DNA from: Pyrus communis
Taxonomy: Eukaryota; Streptophyta; Magnoliopsida; Rosales; Rosaceae
DNA length: 64,000 nucleotides
Assembly (NCBI RefSeq): GCF_963583255.1
Contig: NC_084806.1
Coordinates: 26,198,735-26,262,734 of the forward strand
Direction of reading: 5' to 3'
Shown: piece after piece, positions 23,701 through 34,410 of the stretch
Layout of the letters: each line of letters starts with the position of its first letter
How positions within the stretch are numbered: position 1 is the stretch's first letter
The notes under the pieces: model-generated
Database searches by the model: none
Seen by the model: only the letters and a program-made list of their open reading frames with translations
What the model was told of the DNA's origin: nothing
Position numbers and translations under genes: made by a program

Positions 23701-26700
23701 ACTAACTGAAGACTTGGAGCAAAACTGAGCTCAGTGGCGTTCTAGAATTCATACCACCAACCCCCCACTTAGTGGGATAAGGCTTTGTTGTTGTTGTTTT
23801 CGTCCAAAGGTAATGCTAATGAGACTAAATTTGCCGGCAAAATTTTATAAACGAAATGACATGATACTTAAGTGTGGATTAATGTGCTTATTTTTTATTG
23901 GTGACACATCATTTAATTGGAAAATTTTGTCTACAAATTTAGTCTACATACTCTTTGGTCTAAAAGACCAAAAACAAATAACCATCATCAAACCAATACC
24001 TCTTTGTTAAATCCCTGATGATTGCACACAGAGAAAAACATTCTTGAAACACCAAAAATTAGAACATGCACCTGTAAATGGCATAATGGCTAATGGGGTA
24101 CAACCTTAAATCCCTTACTAACCAAAACTAATAGGTATACCTAAGCAACCTCAACCAATGGCATAATGCAGCATTTACACGGTGGGATTGTTCGACAACA
24201 AAAATGTCATTGTCTTCCCCTCTCTCTAATTGAAACAACATAACTTCATCACGTTAAAATTGAACAACCCAATAACATTGAATTGCTGATAAAAGAGAAA
24301 GCTAAAAATTGAACAACCCAATAAAATTGAGCGAAGAATCAAACCAAAAAGTCGAATTTCTGCTTGAGTTTTTGGGATATGGAGGCTTGGAGAGCTTGTT
24401 CTGAAGTGGAAGAGGCGACAATGATCCATTCCCAAAATGGCAAAATCAAAGCAATGAACTTGATCAAATACCTAACAAAGCAGTGAAATACCTTGGCAAA
24501 TGCTTGGAGCTTTGACAATTTCGATTGCCAAAAGCAATATTCTTTCAAGGTTGGACAATCTGCAGTTTTCACCAAGCAGTTTGGATTTTATTTCTCTACT
24601 TTTGCGAAACTGTTTCCATTTACACATTCTCGTTTTTCCATCCTCAGTTTAGACGTCTGCACTGTGCAGCGGACTTGCGTTTGCTTTTCCTTTCTCTGTT
24701 TTCTTTCTTGGTTTTTTACTATATTGTCCCCATCAAATGAATTTTTTGTCTTTTCAATTCACTATAATCAAAGGACAGTTTAGGTACTTTCTGAAAATCT
24801 AACCATAAGGCCTTCTGCCTTAATAATATAGATAAACAAACGTAAAAATGTCCTTCCAAATATCTAAATTTTACTTGAGTTGGGTTGAAGGAGGTACTTG
24901 TATCAACTTAACCTGTGACATCAGATCAATGTTAGCTCCCATTTAACTTTAAGTTTAGTTAAGGGAGGTGATTTCACACCCCCATTTAGCTTCTCATAAG
25001 CCCCTCTTTATTTCTTTGCATCAGATTGAATACATCAAACGGAAACAGCCATTCAATTGATATCTCATTGACTACTGTTTATAGGCTTTTGGAAATTTTG
25101 ATATTAATTGTATGATACTTCTTCCCAGGTTCTGAATGATCCAGTTGACATGCACTGTCCTGTTGTGGAGATGCCTACACGTTCAAAACTTAGTTGCTTG
25201 AGCTGGAACAAGTTTACTAAAAACCATATAGCCAGTACTGACTATGAAGGAATAGTAACAGTTTGGGATGTAAATACTCGGCAGGTATATGATTTTACTT
25301 AGTCTGATAGATTTGTCATGTGTGATTTGAATTTTTATACTTGTTGCATCACTTTCAGTATTTTTTGCTCATGCTTACACTTTTTGACAGAGTGTCATGG
25401 AATATGAAGAGCATGAAAAACGTGCTTGGAGTGTTGATTTTTCATGCATAGACCCCACGATGCTTGTATCTGGTAGTGATGATTGTAAGGTACTCCGAAA
25501 GTCTTTATAATCTTGAACCAAGTATTTTATTATGATTATGTGACTGGAAATGTAGTACCTCTTTCTTTTCGGATAAGCAAAGAAGTATTATTCTATATGC
25601 ACCATTTTTTGCTTATAAAATTGTTAGTAAGAAATTTCTGAGAACACCCAAAAGGGGCAAAATACTATATTTTAGTATGGTAGTAATTATTGTTGCAAGT
25701 GACCTTCGGGTTTAGGCAAAATGCTATATTTGCCATGCTTGTCCTAAGGTTGCCTTGCTTGGTTTACGCTTACAAAATAGTTGATGTATGCTTGTATCTA
25801 ATTTATTCACTATATACAGGAGGCTAAATTGATGTGTTGTGTGTGTACAATGTTGATGTGTCCCTTGGTTGTGGAACTGTTTCCGATGTTTTAACTTTTA
25901 AAAGTACCAGTAAATAATTTTTTATAACAATGTTAAAACAATAGTTGTATGCTTGCGTTAAAATTGGCTTGGTTCAGGCTAACATGACTACAATATTCTT
26001 ACCATCCGACCGTCAGAATTTAAGTGAGCAATTTTGAGCGACACGTACATTTGCTTTCTTCTTTTTTGATGCTCGAGGAAGTGTGCATTATAAACTAACC
26101 ACATCCTCTATTCTTTGTATAAAATTCAGGTAAAACTTTGGTGCACAAGGCAGGAAGCTAGTGTTATTGATATTGACATGAAAGCCAACATATGTTCCGT
26201 CAAGTATAATCCGGGATCTAGCAACTTCATTGCGGTATGCACCTTTCATTGCCAATATTGGAGAAAAGTTATGGCACGCTATCTGCTTCATTGTTTGATC
26301 TTGTTTAGTGATTTGAGTGCAACCTTGTGCTTTGCTCACTTAATTTGCAGTAATATACTGTGCCTGAGCAATGCACTGGACTTACATGTACATACGCTAA
26401 TGTGTGCATGCACACATCTGTTGAGTTTTTCTTCGACATCCCATTATGGGTGGGGTATGTCGTGTATAAAAAGTCATACATGATATGTCCTGTTATTTAC
26501 CATAACATAAAGCTGAAACCTTTTCCTCCTTCTGGCTTTTCCAGGTTGGTTCAGCAGACCATCACATCCACTATTATGATTTAAGAAATCCGAGCGAACC
26601 ACTCCACGTGTTCACTGGGCATGGGAAAACTGTTTCTTATGTAAAATTCTTGTCAAACTATGAGCTTGCCTCTGCATCCACTGATAGCACGTTGAGGTTA

Positions 26701-27280
26701 TGGAATGTGAGGGATAATATTCCAGTAAGTGATTATGCCTTGAAGAAAACTGACTTTGGTACACTTGATATAGTTAACGAGTTATTATATGCTCTAATCT
26801 ACACGGAAAATAAAACTAATTGAGAAAATGAGAACAGAATGGACTTGTTGACATCATGTTATGAAACTTATTTATCGATTAACTAAGTTGTACTCTTCAT
26901 CTGTGTTTTGTTTGAAGGTTCGTACTTTTAAAGGTCACACAAATGAGAAGAACTTTGTAGGTCTTACCGTAAACAGCGAGTACATTGCGTGTGGCAGCGA
27001 AACAAATGAAGTGTTTGTGTATCATAAGGTTAGTGGCATTCAAAAAATACGCCATTCCTGCATTTTGTTAACTTGTGATTAACTAAAAGTTTCCGGTATA
27101 ATTTGTCAGGAGATCTCTAAACCTGTGACTTGGCATAAATTTGGGTCGCCTGATTTGGATGACACAGAGGATGATGCGGGGTCGTACTTCATCAGTGCTG
27201 TATGTTGGAAGAGTGATAGCCCTACCATGCTAACTGCAAACAGTCAAGGAACCATTAAAGTGTTGGTTCTTGCGGCATAG
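17800..27280 (+). CDS. COP1: COP1 E3 ubiquitin ligase, 13 exons
   Basis: COP1 is the RING E3 ligase that, with SPA proteins and CUL4-DDB1, targets light-signalling factors such as HY5 for degradation in darkness. Exons read from GT-AG sites: 17800-18114, 18199-18276, 18357-18512, 18606-18908, 19406-19563, 19679-19744, 19876-19954, 25129-25284, 25391-25489, 26130-26234, 26545-26724, 26918-27028, 27110-27280. They join in frame to 658 codons, against about 675 in Arabidopsis, which also has 13 exons. The ATG at 17800 gives [13 protein letters not shown], matching the family N-terminus; an earlier in-frame opening was not used. The RING ligands are C51, C54, C66, H68, C71, C74, C85 and C88. A coiled coil spans about 135-220. 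A bipartite nuclear signal lies at about 278-300, with LRKRCQ where Arabidopsis has a fuller basic run. Seven WD40 repeats run from about 338 to the end (KVLVLAA). Intron 7 is 5.2 kb and carries transposons. Confidence 0.95.
21035..21110. other. possible 5' edge of a Helitron-like element
   Basis: The sequence contains a self-complementary CAGCACGTGCTG followed by ACGCATTTGC, then GCGCAATGCGC. A short hairpin AAGGCCTTCTGCCTT followed by AATAATATAG occurs at about 24,808-24,832. Pairs of this sort can mark Helitron-like ends, but no Rep/helicase coding or clean insertion site was found, so the call is weak. Confidence 0.15.
21775..23797 (+). mobile_element. RTE-type LINE fragment, 5'-truncated
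   Basis: Degenerate reverse transcriptase of the RTE type common in plants. Recognisable pieces are a [13 protein letters not shown] stretch near 21,975, a [10 protein letters not shown] piece near 22,350, the [14 protein letters not shown] stretch near 22,410-22,460, and a WLRWFGHV-like stretch near 23,545. Many stops and shifts are present. The element ends at about 23,797 in GGCTTTGTTGTTGTTGTT, the short-repeat tail that is characteristic of RTE LINEs rather than poly(A). It lies in COP1 intron 7 in the sense orientation and is split by a hAT element. Confidence 0.8.
22677..23456. mobile_element. hAT-type non-autonomous element in the LINE
   Basis: A 780-bp segment bounded by inverted repeats CGATGTTTTAAAAGGC and (reverse complement of the right end) CAATGTATTAAAAGGC. 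It is flanked by a perfect 8-bp duplication, GTGTGGGC, at 22669-22676 and 23457-23464. LINE coding similarity stops at the left duplication and resumes after the right one. GC-rich subterminal tracts (GGCGTGCCTAGGCG, CGCGCCTAGG) are in inverted arrangement. No transposase is present. Confidence 0.9.
23798..25120. other. rest of COP1 intron 7, right part
   Basis: AT-rich DNA with no recognisable coding. Two near-copies of a phrase around AATTGAACAACCCAATAA occur at about 24,258 and 24,308. Pyrimidine-rich sequence at 24,600-24,740 gives short frames without domains. Confidence 0.4.
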
Positions 27281-27711
27281 ACAACAACTAAATGGAAACT
27301 AAAAGAAGGATTCACGAGGAAGAAAGTTGTTGCAGCGATTGTTTGTAAGCGATATTCCGATGTTGACGTGTAAATGCTAGGATTGAGTTGAGATGCAATG
27401 TCAGTGGAAAGTTTTATTATTTGTTATACAGAAGATACTAAATGTGCCAAAGAAAGTGAAAATATATAGCAATAATATCATTGATTACCGAGTGTCCTTG
27501 TGTATTATGAGCCTGTGTGCCCGTCCTTTCTTGAGTTCTACAGATTTCTTCGTCCTCAACAGATTCATGTATAAGTACAGTAAAAATTTAGTTTTTTGAA
27601 CTTCAGTGTAATTTTTATTATTTTGTTTTATCATATGATTTCGTGTTGTAGTTAGGTTGATTAAGCAAACAAAAGCTAATACCGTGGGTGTTTTTAAAGT
27701 GCGCACCTTCA
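27281..27711 (+). other. COP1 3'UTR and short spacer
   Basis: Sequence after the COP1 stop codon, with AT-rich poly(A)-signal-like words near 27,440-27,620. The MULE arm begins at about 27,712, so the gene's terminator region is compressed to roughly 430 bases. The exact poly(A) site is not determinable. Confidence 0.5.
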
Positions 27712-28440
27712 GTGTGGATGGGAATCTAACGGTTGTGAGTTGTTGAGCTCGCGCGTAGAACCGAGTCTTTGTGACCTAGTGTAATTCGTACCCTTTTTTT
27801 TTTTTTTTTTCACTGGGTGTGTTTTTGTCAGAGAGAGGGAAAGCTAAGGGTTTATTGAGAGGGAGCTGGTGTGAGTAGTCGAATTGAGGTGGATTGAAGC
27901 TCCATTTCGATTGTGACTCGGTAACCATATATCTTTTAATTTTTTTGGTTCACTGCGTGTAGCTTTGTCAAAGAAAGAGGGAGAATTGAGGGTTGTATTT
28001 GCGGGAAAGAGAGACAGAGAGGGAACTGGTGAAGGGTATGAGTGCTCGATTTCAGGTGGATTGAAGCTTAGTATGAATTGGAGTTGACAAGGGTGGTTCG
28101 TCCACAACCTCCGAAGAAATGCAGATTGTGAAGGGCAGTTTTATGGCGTGAGTTCATCCAAATCCCACATATGTGAAGACGTTGTGTGAAGAAACTGTGA
28201 TTAGAGTGTTGCCGTCGTCGCGTTCACTATGACGGCAACTAGTTCAGTCAATTGGTCGAAGTGTTGCAGGCTGTACGTTTCACTTCCATTTCCGTTCTAT
28301 TTTGGTTCTAAAAACCAACTTTGGGTACGTTTGTAAGATATTTATAATTTTGGGTTTTAATCCATAATTTTGTGATGAGTTGTGGTAAGTTGTGTAGATT
28401 TGTAACAGGTAGTTATTGAATTGTAATTTAAAATTAGTAC
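27712..28440 (+). repeat. left inverted arm of the MULE
   Basis: Starts about 430 bases after the COP1 stop codon. Shared words with the inverted right arm include CGCGTAGAACCGAGTC, GTGTGTTTTTGTCAGAGAG, GAGGTGGATTGAAGCT and GTTTTGGTTCT-like motifs, in the same order and spacing. Confidence 0.8.
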
Positions 28441-29749
28441 CAGGCGGAATATCATGTATATAAAAATTATAATCTACTGGACTAACTAGTCAAGCCCGCT
28501 AGTCAACTAAGATGGATTTGTTAGTCAATAAATCAAAGATTCAATAACCAATTTCAAATACCAAAAACTATCCTAGTCAGCAAGGCCTCAGTTCATTTCA
28601 AGTTATTAATGTGTCAAATGAGCATGTTGTGAGCATATACCAATTAAATATTCAAGTGATACATGTAGCATGTACATGTACGTGAGATATGTGACACAAT
28701 ATAAATAACTTTGGACACAAGATATTTTTAGCGGGACATACCCACCTCTGGGTTAAAAAACTAGGGACTCTCCACTAGTGTAAACAAGATTCTTACAAAG
28801 TAACACAAAAAACCCAATTCATGGACCTAGTCTATGAAGTAGTTTTACCTTTGTGCAACATTGCCTTACACGAGAAGGATTCCTTCAATCTTCATGAAGT
28901 CGCAGCTCCTCTTGTGCTCTTCACTTTAAGGCACGGAAATGGAGTCATCTCCAGTCTTCCCAAGATGGCAGCTCCTCCTAAACTCTTCACCTTGTGGCAC
29001 TGAGATCAACACCAACAAATGCTATAATGTTATGATATGCTTACAAAAATCTAGATTCAAAGAACCAGTCATATTCTCAAGTCAAACAGTTGAAGAAAGA
29101 ACCTAATGTGAATCCAAATGCATGGTCTACAAAGGATTTAAAACTTAAATCTAGACCAAGAACTTAATGCAAAACCTTAAACAATGCAGCCTTAATATGC
29201 AATGATTTGGTGTTTAATGCGTGAACTTGGTTTTGCAGCTAGGGTTTCATAAATGGGGAGGAAGAAGAAGGTAGAAGCATAAATGCTTTCTCTCAAACTT
29301 CTCTCTAGATAGAAATGTACCCGGAAACCCCCAAAATCAAAGAACCCTAGCTGGGGATCTTAACCCCAAAAGCATCAGCTTGTTTTTCACCTACCAAGGA
29401 CACTTCTCGAACTACAAACTGATCAGAAACGATCAAGGGCTGAGATTTGACCATCAACAAAAAGCTATCAAAAAGCCCATGTGGGCAGACCTTAAATTGT
29501 ATGCCCAGCAGCTGGAAATTGGTGGGCAAAACTGATGAGACAACTAAGCTAGTCAGGAAGTAACAAGAATTTAAACATGAAATGCACATGCATGACCAAA
29601 CCTTTTGAAGTGAGATGTGCCACAACCTTGAACGTTTATTCCCAGCAGCAGTAGCCCATAATCAAAGAATAGTCTAAAGCAAGATTGAGCATGTGGTACA
29701 ATTACAATGTTGATAAGCAAAGCCAAACCTAAAAGTCCAGACTTCACAT
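28441..29749. other. unidentified insert in the left MULE arm
   Basis: The right MULE arm runs without a gap from the AATTGTAATTT motif to the transposase N-terminus. In the left arm the same two points are about 1.3 kb apart, so this interval was inserted. It contains no recognisable coding domain. A partly repeated phrase, GCAGCTCCTC..CTCTTCAC, occurs near 28,904 and 28,967. Termini and target duplication could not be fixed; a solo LTR or other non-autonomous element is possible. Confidence 0.5.
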
Positions 29750-30190
29750 AATTCGATGAGGGATGAGTTAGAAATAGACGAAATCATCAAGGAAGTAGAA
29801 GATGTAGATGCAGGAGATCAATTTGCTGCATGGAGGGTTGTATTTGCGGTACCAAATACAGACGATGAGTTGAAACTCAAAGTGAAAATAGAGTTTGATT
29901 CGTTAGACGAAGGGTATATTGTTTACAATAATTATGCACTTGCAGTTGGGTTTGCGATGCGGGAGTATAGTAATAAAAAGTGTAGTGATGTTAATTGTTT
30001 GGTAAGAAAGAATTTGTTTGTTGCAAACAAGGAAAAAATATGATGGATGCTAATCCCAAAAAACAGTAAAATAAAAAATAAAAAATAAAAGGTAGAAGGG
30101 GAGATACTAGAAGTGATTGCAAGCCGAAAATTGTGTTATATAAGAAAATTGGTTGTGATAAGTTTGTTATTTAAAGTAGCCACATCCCTT
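29750..30190 (+). pseudogene. FAR1-like transposase N-terminus (left-arm copy)
   Basis: A 95-codon frame from 29756 encodes an acidic lead (DELEIDEIIKEVEDVD) followed by a FAR1-type DNA-binding region with FDSLDEGYIVYNNYALAVGF and MREYSNKK. FAR1/FHY3-family proteins descend from Mutator-type transposases, and this domain holds their WRKY-GCM1-like zinc finger. After 30043 stops appear, though downstream similarity to the right-arm copy continues to about 30,190. It ends before any transposase core and is therefore a terminal-repeat copy, not a gene. Confidence 0.75.
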
Positions 30191-30350
30191 TTGGTTATGA
30201 AGGCTGAATGGATTAACAGAGAGTTGACATAAATGTTAATTTTGGGTTTCAATCCTAACGGACTTTAGGGTTTAAATCCTAATTTGTTTTTAGCACAGGA
30301 CTATCTTCCAATTACCTTATCACCACGCGGATCATTAATTCAATTTAGCC

Positions 30351-30795
30351 TAAATATTATTATTCAAGAAATGAGATGTGTGTTCTTACTTGGAGATGCA
30401 AGTATTATTATCCTAATTGTATTTAACATCGTATTTCAATTTGCATATAACTCGTAATATTAGGACACTAGCGAATATCCTTCTTTCGTTTTTGTGTCTC
30501 TTCTTCCTCCTCTCTCTTTCCAAAACAATAATAAAATAGCAGGGAGAAGAAAGAAGAGAAAAGGAGCTCCTTGATTTTCATTCTCTCTAAATTTTCCCCA
30601 TAAATTGTAGAAATAGAAAAACGAAAACGAAAACTTAGAGAGGGATGGGGAAAAGAGATGACAGTTGGGGGCGATATGAAGGTGGTTGGTGCAGAAGTGG
30701 GATTCGATAATAGTAAGTTCCCGTTGATCTTTTGGGAGGTGGCCGTGGCTTCCACCGTCGTATTGGGCTTCTTGTTTGGCCTTCTGGATGTTTAA
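30351..30795 (+). pseudogene. captured promoter, 5'UTR and exon 1 of the DedA-type gene
   Basis: This segment matches 58871-59305 with the same order of promoter, pyrimidine-rich leader (CTTCTTCCTCC), ATG and exon 1. By eye most bases agree, with a few short indels. The copy of the start codon lies at 30645, but an inserted base soon after shifts the frame, so the peptide cannot be made from that ATG. The part in the other frame still reads FDNSKFPL and ASTVVLGFLFGLL as in the parent. The match stops within exon 1, before the parent's first intron. This is a duplicated gene fragment inside a MULE, as in Pack-MULEs. Confidence 0.85.
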
Positions 30796-32012
30796 GCTTC
30801 TATTGGGGGTGCAAAGCTACATAAGAGGGGTATAGTTTTCATCGTTATAGTCACCAACCACTCCTTCCTAAGTTGCGGTGCAAGGGCTCGATTGAAATAA
30901 ATGATTAATTAAACCAAAGAGTGATTCCTATGCACATTTAGGCAGAAAAAGCATGCTTTCAAAATGTGGAACTAAATTTGCAGGCAAGTCTTAAGTGTTC
31001 CTCAATCCAAGATTTATCAACCAATTCATGTAGTTCTACCAACCCCTTCCATCTTGCCTAAAATTCTTTTTTATTTTCAATATCCCGCATACACTCATGC
31101 AAATCCTTGAAAATGCCATCAACCCAACCCTTGTCATTGAATTTGTTTATAATATGCCACATGTAGTACAAATGAAAATTTGTTAGTTTGCTGCCTATCG
31201 CCTTTGCTGTGGCTCCATCTTGATCTATAATTATGATTTTCGAATGCTCACTCGTCATAGATTTAATGAATTCTTCAAACAATCATTCAAAGCTCTCGGT
31301 CTTTTCATTTTTCAGGAATGCATAACCTAATATCGTGGTTTAACTTAGCTATTAACTCTTAACAAATGAGCAAAATCATCTCGTACACATTGGTGTTGAA
31401 CGTGGTCTCAAACACAACCACATCACCAAAATGACCAAACCATGTTGTGAATTAGAATCTACCCAAAAGAAATTGTCAAGTGTTCTGCCTTCCTCAATCT
31501 CCTTCTTGAAATAGAATGACTCATTTTTCTCTTTCTCATCCTCAAAATGCTCTTTGAGTAATCTCGCATCATGCCCGATTAAATGAGCTTGCAATTACTC
31601 TTTAGCATTATACATATCCTTCGGGGTGCAACCAATATTTTCAATTCCTCCACTTTGCACCTCCAATAAACCCACTTGTTTACTAATGAAAATATTTGCA
31701 TGCACACATTTCCAATCATTGTCTTCTTTGCCTCCGAAACTCGGCGATGAGATGTAAATAAGTGTCAGGCACTTTCCATAAGGTGGTAGTGTCATTCGTT
31801 AAAAACTACTACAACAAACTTTTCATGGCTAATTCCTTTATACAACGCAATTTTCGCCTTACAGTCACATCTAGCACCTCCCCTCCAACCTTGCCGATTG
31901 GGGTTGAGATTAACATCCACCCTCTTTTTGCTTTGTTTGCAACAAACAAATTCTTTACTTACTAAACAATCATCATCACTGCATTTTTTTTTAATATGCT
32001 CCCGAATCCCAA

Positions 32013-33333
32013 TGTGACAACCCGTCCCTAATTTTACGTTTTATAAATCTTAAAAATGTGAATTTATGAAAATGACCTAGAGGCGAGGGTATTGACTTTC
32101 GTTGGCCAACATATAGTGAGACGTACGAAATATTCTTTTAGTGTATTCTTGAAGTACTCAACGATACAAACGTGTAAGTGCAGGCGGAATCGAAATCAGA
32201 TCTATAGTTAAAGTTTTGTAGAGCTACAAATCCGAAAGTATTTTGAAGGAATCTTTTAGTTATATTATACTATTTTATACTACTAAATTGTTATGCCACA
32301 TGTGTGTGGCTGAGAAGAGGAAAGAAATGAATCAGGGAGGAGAAGAAACAGAGGAGAAGGGATTGGGTAGAGCTGTCCAATCGGAGGAGAAGAGAGGAAG
32401 ATGAGGGAGGAGAGTTAGACCAATTAGGTGAAGGGTCAGGAGGGAAATGAGAGAGTGGGAGACGCAGCCAACCCAGATCCACCTTGACCCGTTTCTCGTG
32501 CACGACCTGGCCGACTTCCACCGTGTTTTCCGAGGCCCTTTTGGGCAGTTTTTCTAGTGATTCGCAACCACCCACCACCTGGAAGTCACTCAACATCAAC
32601 ACATATTCCATTTCCAACCAAAACCCAGTTCCTTTAACCCCCGATTTGAGGAGAACGAAACCATCGAACCCGTAGAGGTTCCGAAGGAGTCACGGCGAGA
32701 ACCACCATTTGTGAAACGATTCCCTCCAATTAACACCACCATTGGACTGCCCTTAAGGCCTAGAACAAAGCCCAAACAACTTTGGAGGAGGCGGAGCATC
32801 AGAGAAGTCAAATCGAAAGCCACCCATTTCTAAAGTTCCGGCAGGTTCGTGGTGATTTGAAGCTTTTCCCGGCCAAATTGGACTTGGTCACAGGTATGAA
32901 ACTTGCTCTACTTGTTGAGATCTTCATTCTTATACAATTTGAGAATTTTTAGAAATAGTTGATTTTTCCGGTGAGTCAAGGTGGCCAACCGCCAAGTGCA
33001 GCGGCGCGTGGGCCGAGGCACCCCCTGACCTTCCTAGGATAAATTTGATACCCCAATTCTATATGTGAAGTCTGATTGATCTTCCGGATTGAGTTACATA
33101 GGGTTATGGACCCTACCACCGACCTTTGATCGACGATTGATTTTTGGTCAATGGGTTTCAAACCATTCTAGAATGTCCTTGAGGATGTGTTTATGTAAGT
33201 TACGTGTTCTATCGATAAGAATTTTGAGACGTGATTTGATAATTTTTCTAGGCGCCGATCGTTCGTGATGCCTCAATATTCGTGTTAGGGAGTTGTACCA
33301 TGGACCTCAGGTGAGTGATTCTTTTCCTTTTTA

Positions 33334-33375
<42 letters not shown>

Positions 33376-34410
33376 TTGATAGTTTCCACAAATTCTTTTG
33401 AATTTATTCATGCACTTCATGCCATGATTAAATTATGTTATGAGAAATGTTGTACTGTTGTGAAATACCAAGATGATCCTACGGGATGCGCAGGTAAGTT
33501 CAGGTAAGTTTATTATGTTGATTGAAATTATTACATCATTATAGCATGCTTATACTCATATAGTTCGCTCATCATTGATGCACCCCCGTGTTAGTGCTCT
33601 CGTCCCAAGCCAGGGCCAGTCCTTCACGTGATGTTCACCTGACACCGCACGTTCGCCTTGGATCCAAGTAGGTGCTAGCCCTATCGTACAAGTCGCATTA
33701 GGCGACTCCGACTTGTAGGTGATGCGCATAGTGCTAGCGTTCACATGATTGTAGCACTAGAGCGTATATTATTACACTTAACCCTATCGTACAGGCCACA
33801 TTAGGTGACTTCGACTCGTGTGTTAGCATATATTGATGAGCAATAGGTGCAGTCATACAGGTCACATTAGGTGACTCCGACTTGCGTGCTAGTATAGATT
33901 ATTGAGCACACAATTATATTCATATTGTTGTTGAGATATTCTGTTGTGGCATATTTCTGGATTTATTGTTGGCATGTATTTGATTTCATACTTATACATA
34001 GTATGATTTTCGGGAAACTATACTTGTTTTACGGCGAGGGGTTACAATGTTTTCATAAAGTTTTTATAAAACTTTATTTTCAGGCCCACTCACCCTTGTT
34101 TTTCCGCCCTTCTAGGTTTTAGCAGATGAGCTTTCTTATCGACGAGGATTCTTGGCAAATCTTAGTATAGGTGGCTACCTTTGAGGGTATAATCCTTATT
34201 CTATCTTACTGTACTTTACTTATGCTCTGACATCAAGTGTGAAATGGGTTCATTCTCGCTCACAACTCACTCTTGTATTTAGGCACTTTTAGGTTTAAAT
34301 TTATTCACATTTTCCACATCACTACACTTTATGGCTTCGTCACCTTCTAGGAGTCCGCCAGCATAGCTTGATTCAGAGTCCTAGTAGACATTCCGGGTCG
34401 GGGTGTGTCA
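32013..34410 (+). mobile_element. Ty3/gypsy-type solo LTR in the MULE transposase
   Basis: The segment starts TGTGACAACCCGTCCC and ends GGGTCGGGGTGTGTCA (TG...CA), 2,398 bp. It is flanked by CCCAA (32008-32012) and CCTAA (34411-34415), a 5-bp duplication with one mismatch. The interrupted FAR1-like coding resumes across it, which fixes both borders independently. No gag or pol is present, so a solo LTR left by LTR-LTR recombination is likely. It is the same family as the minus-strand relic at 12.8-16.84 kb and includes a TG microsatellite at about 33,338-33,373. Confidence 0.8.
33338..33373. repeat. (TG)n microsatellite inside the solo LTR
   Basis: About 17 TG units at the position homologous to the AC run at 14371-14394. 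Confidence 0.95.

Larger units (their letters stand above)
19955..25128 (+). other. COP1 intron 7, transposon-filled
   Basis: A 5,174-bp intron between exons ending GACTTCTCTTCG and beginning GTTCTGAATGATCC. It splits the coding region between WD repeats 1 and 2. It contains an RTE LINE fragment with a hAT insertion and other AT-rich sequence of unknown origin. The rest of the gene's introns are about 80 to 640 bp, so this one has grown by insertion. Splice borders are conventional and the frame is preserved. Confidence 0.9.

Noticed and set aside
21035..24832. A confident Helitron in COP1 intron 7
   Set aside because: Only short hairpin-like end candidates are present, with no Rep/helicase and no demonstrable A|T insertion site. 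It is kept only as a weak feature.
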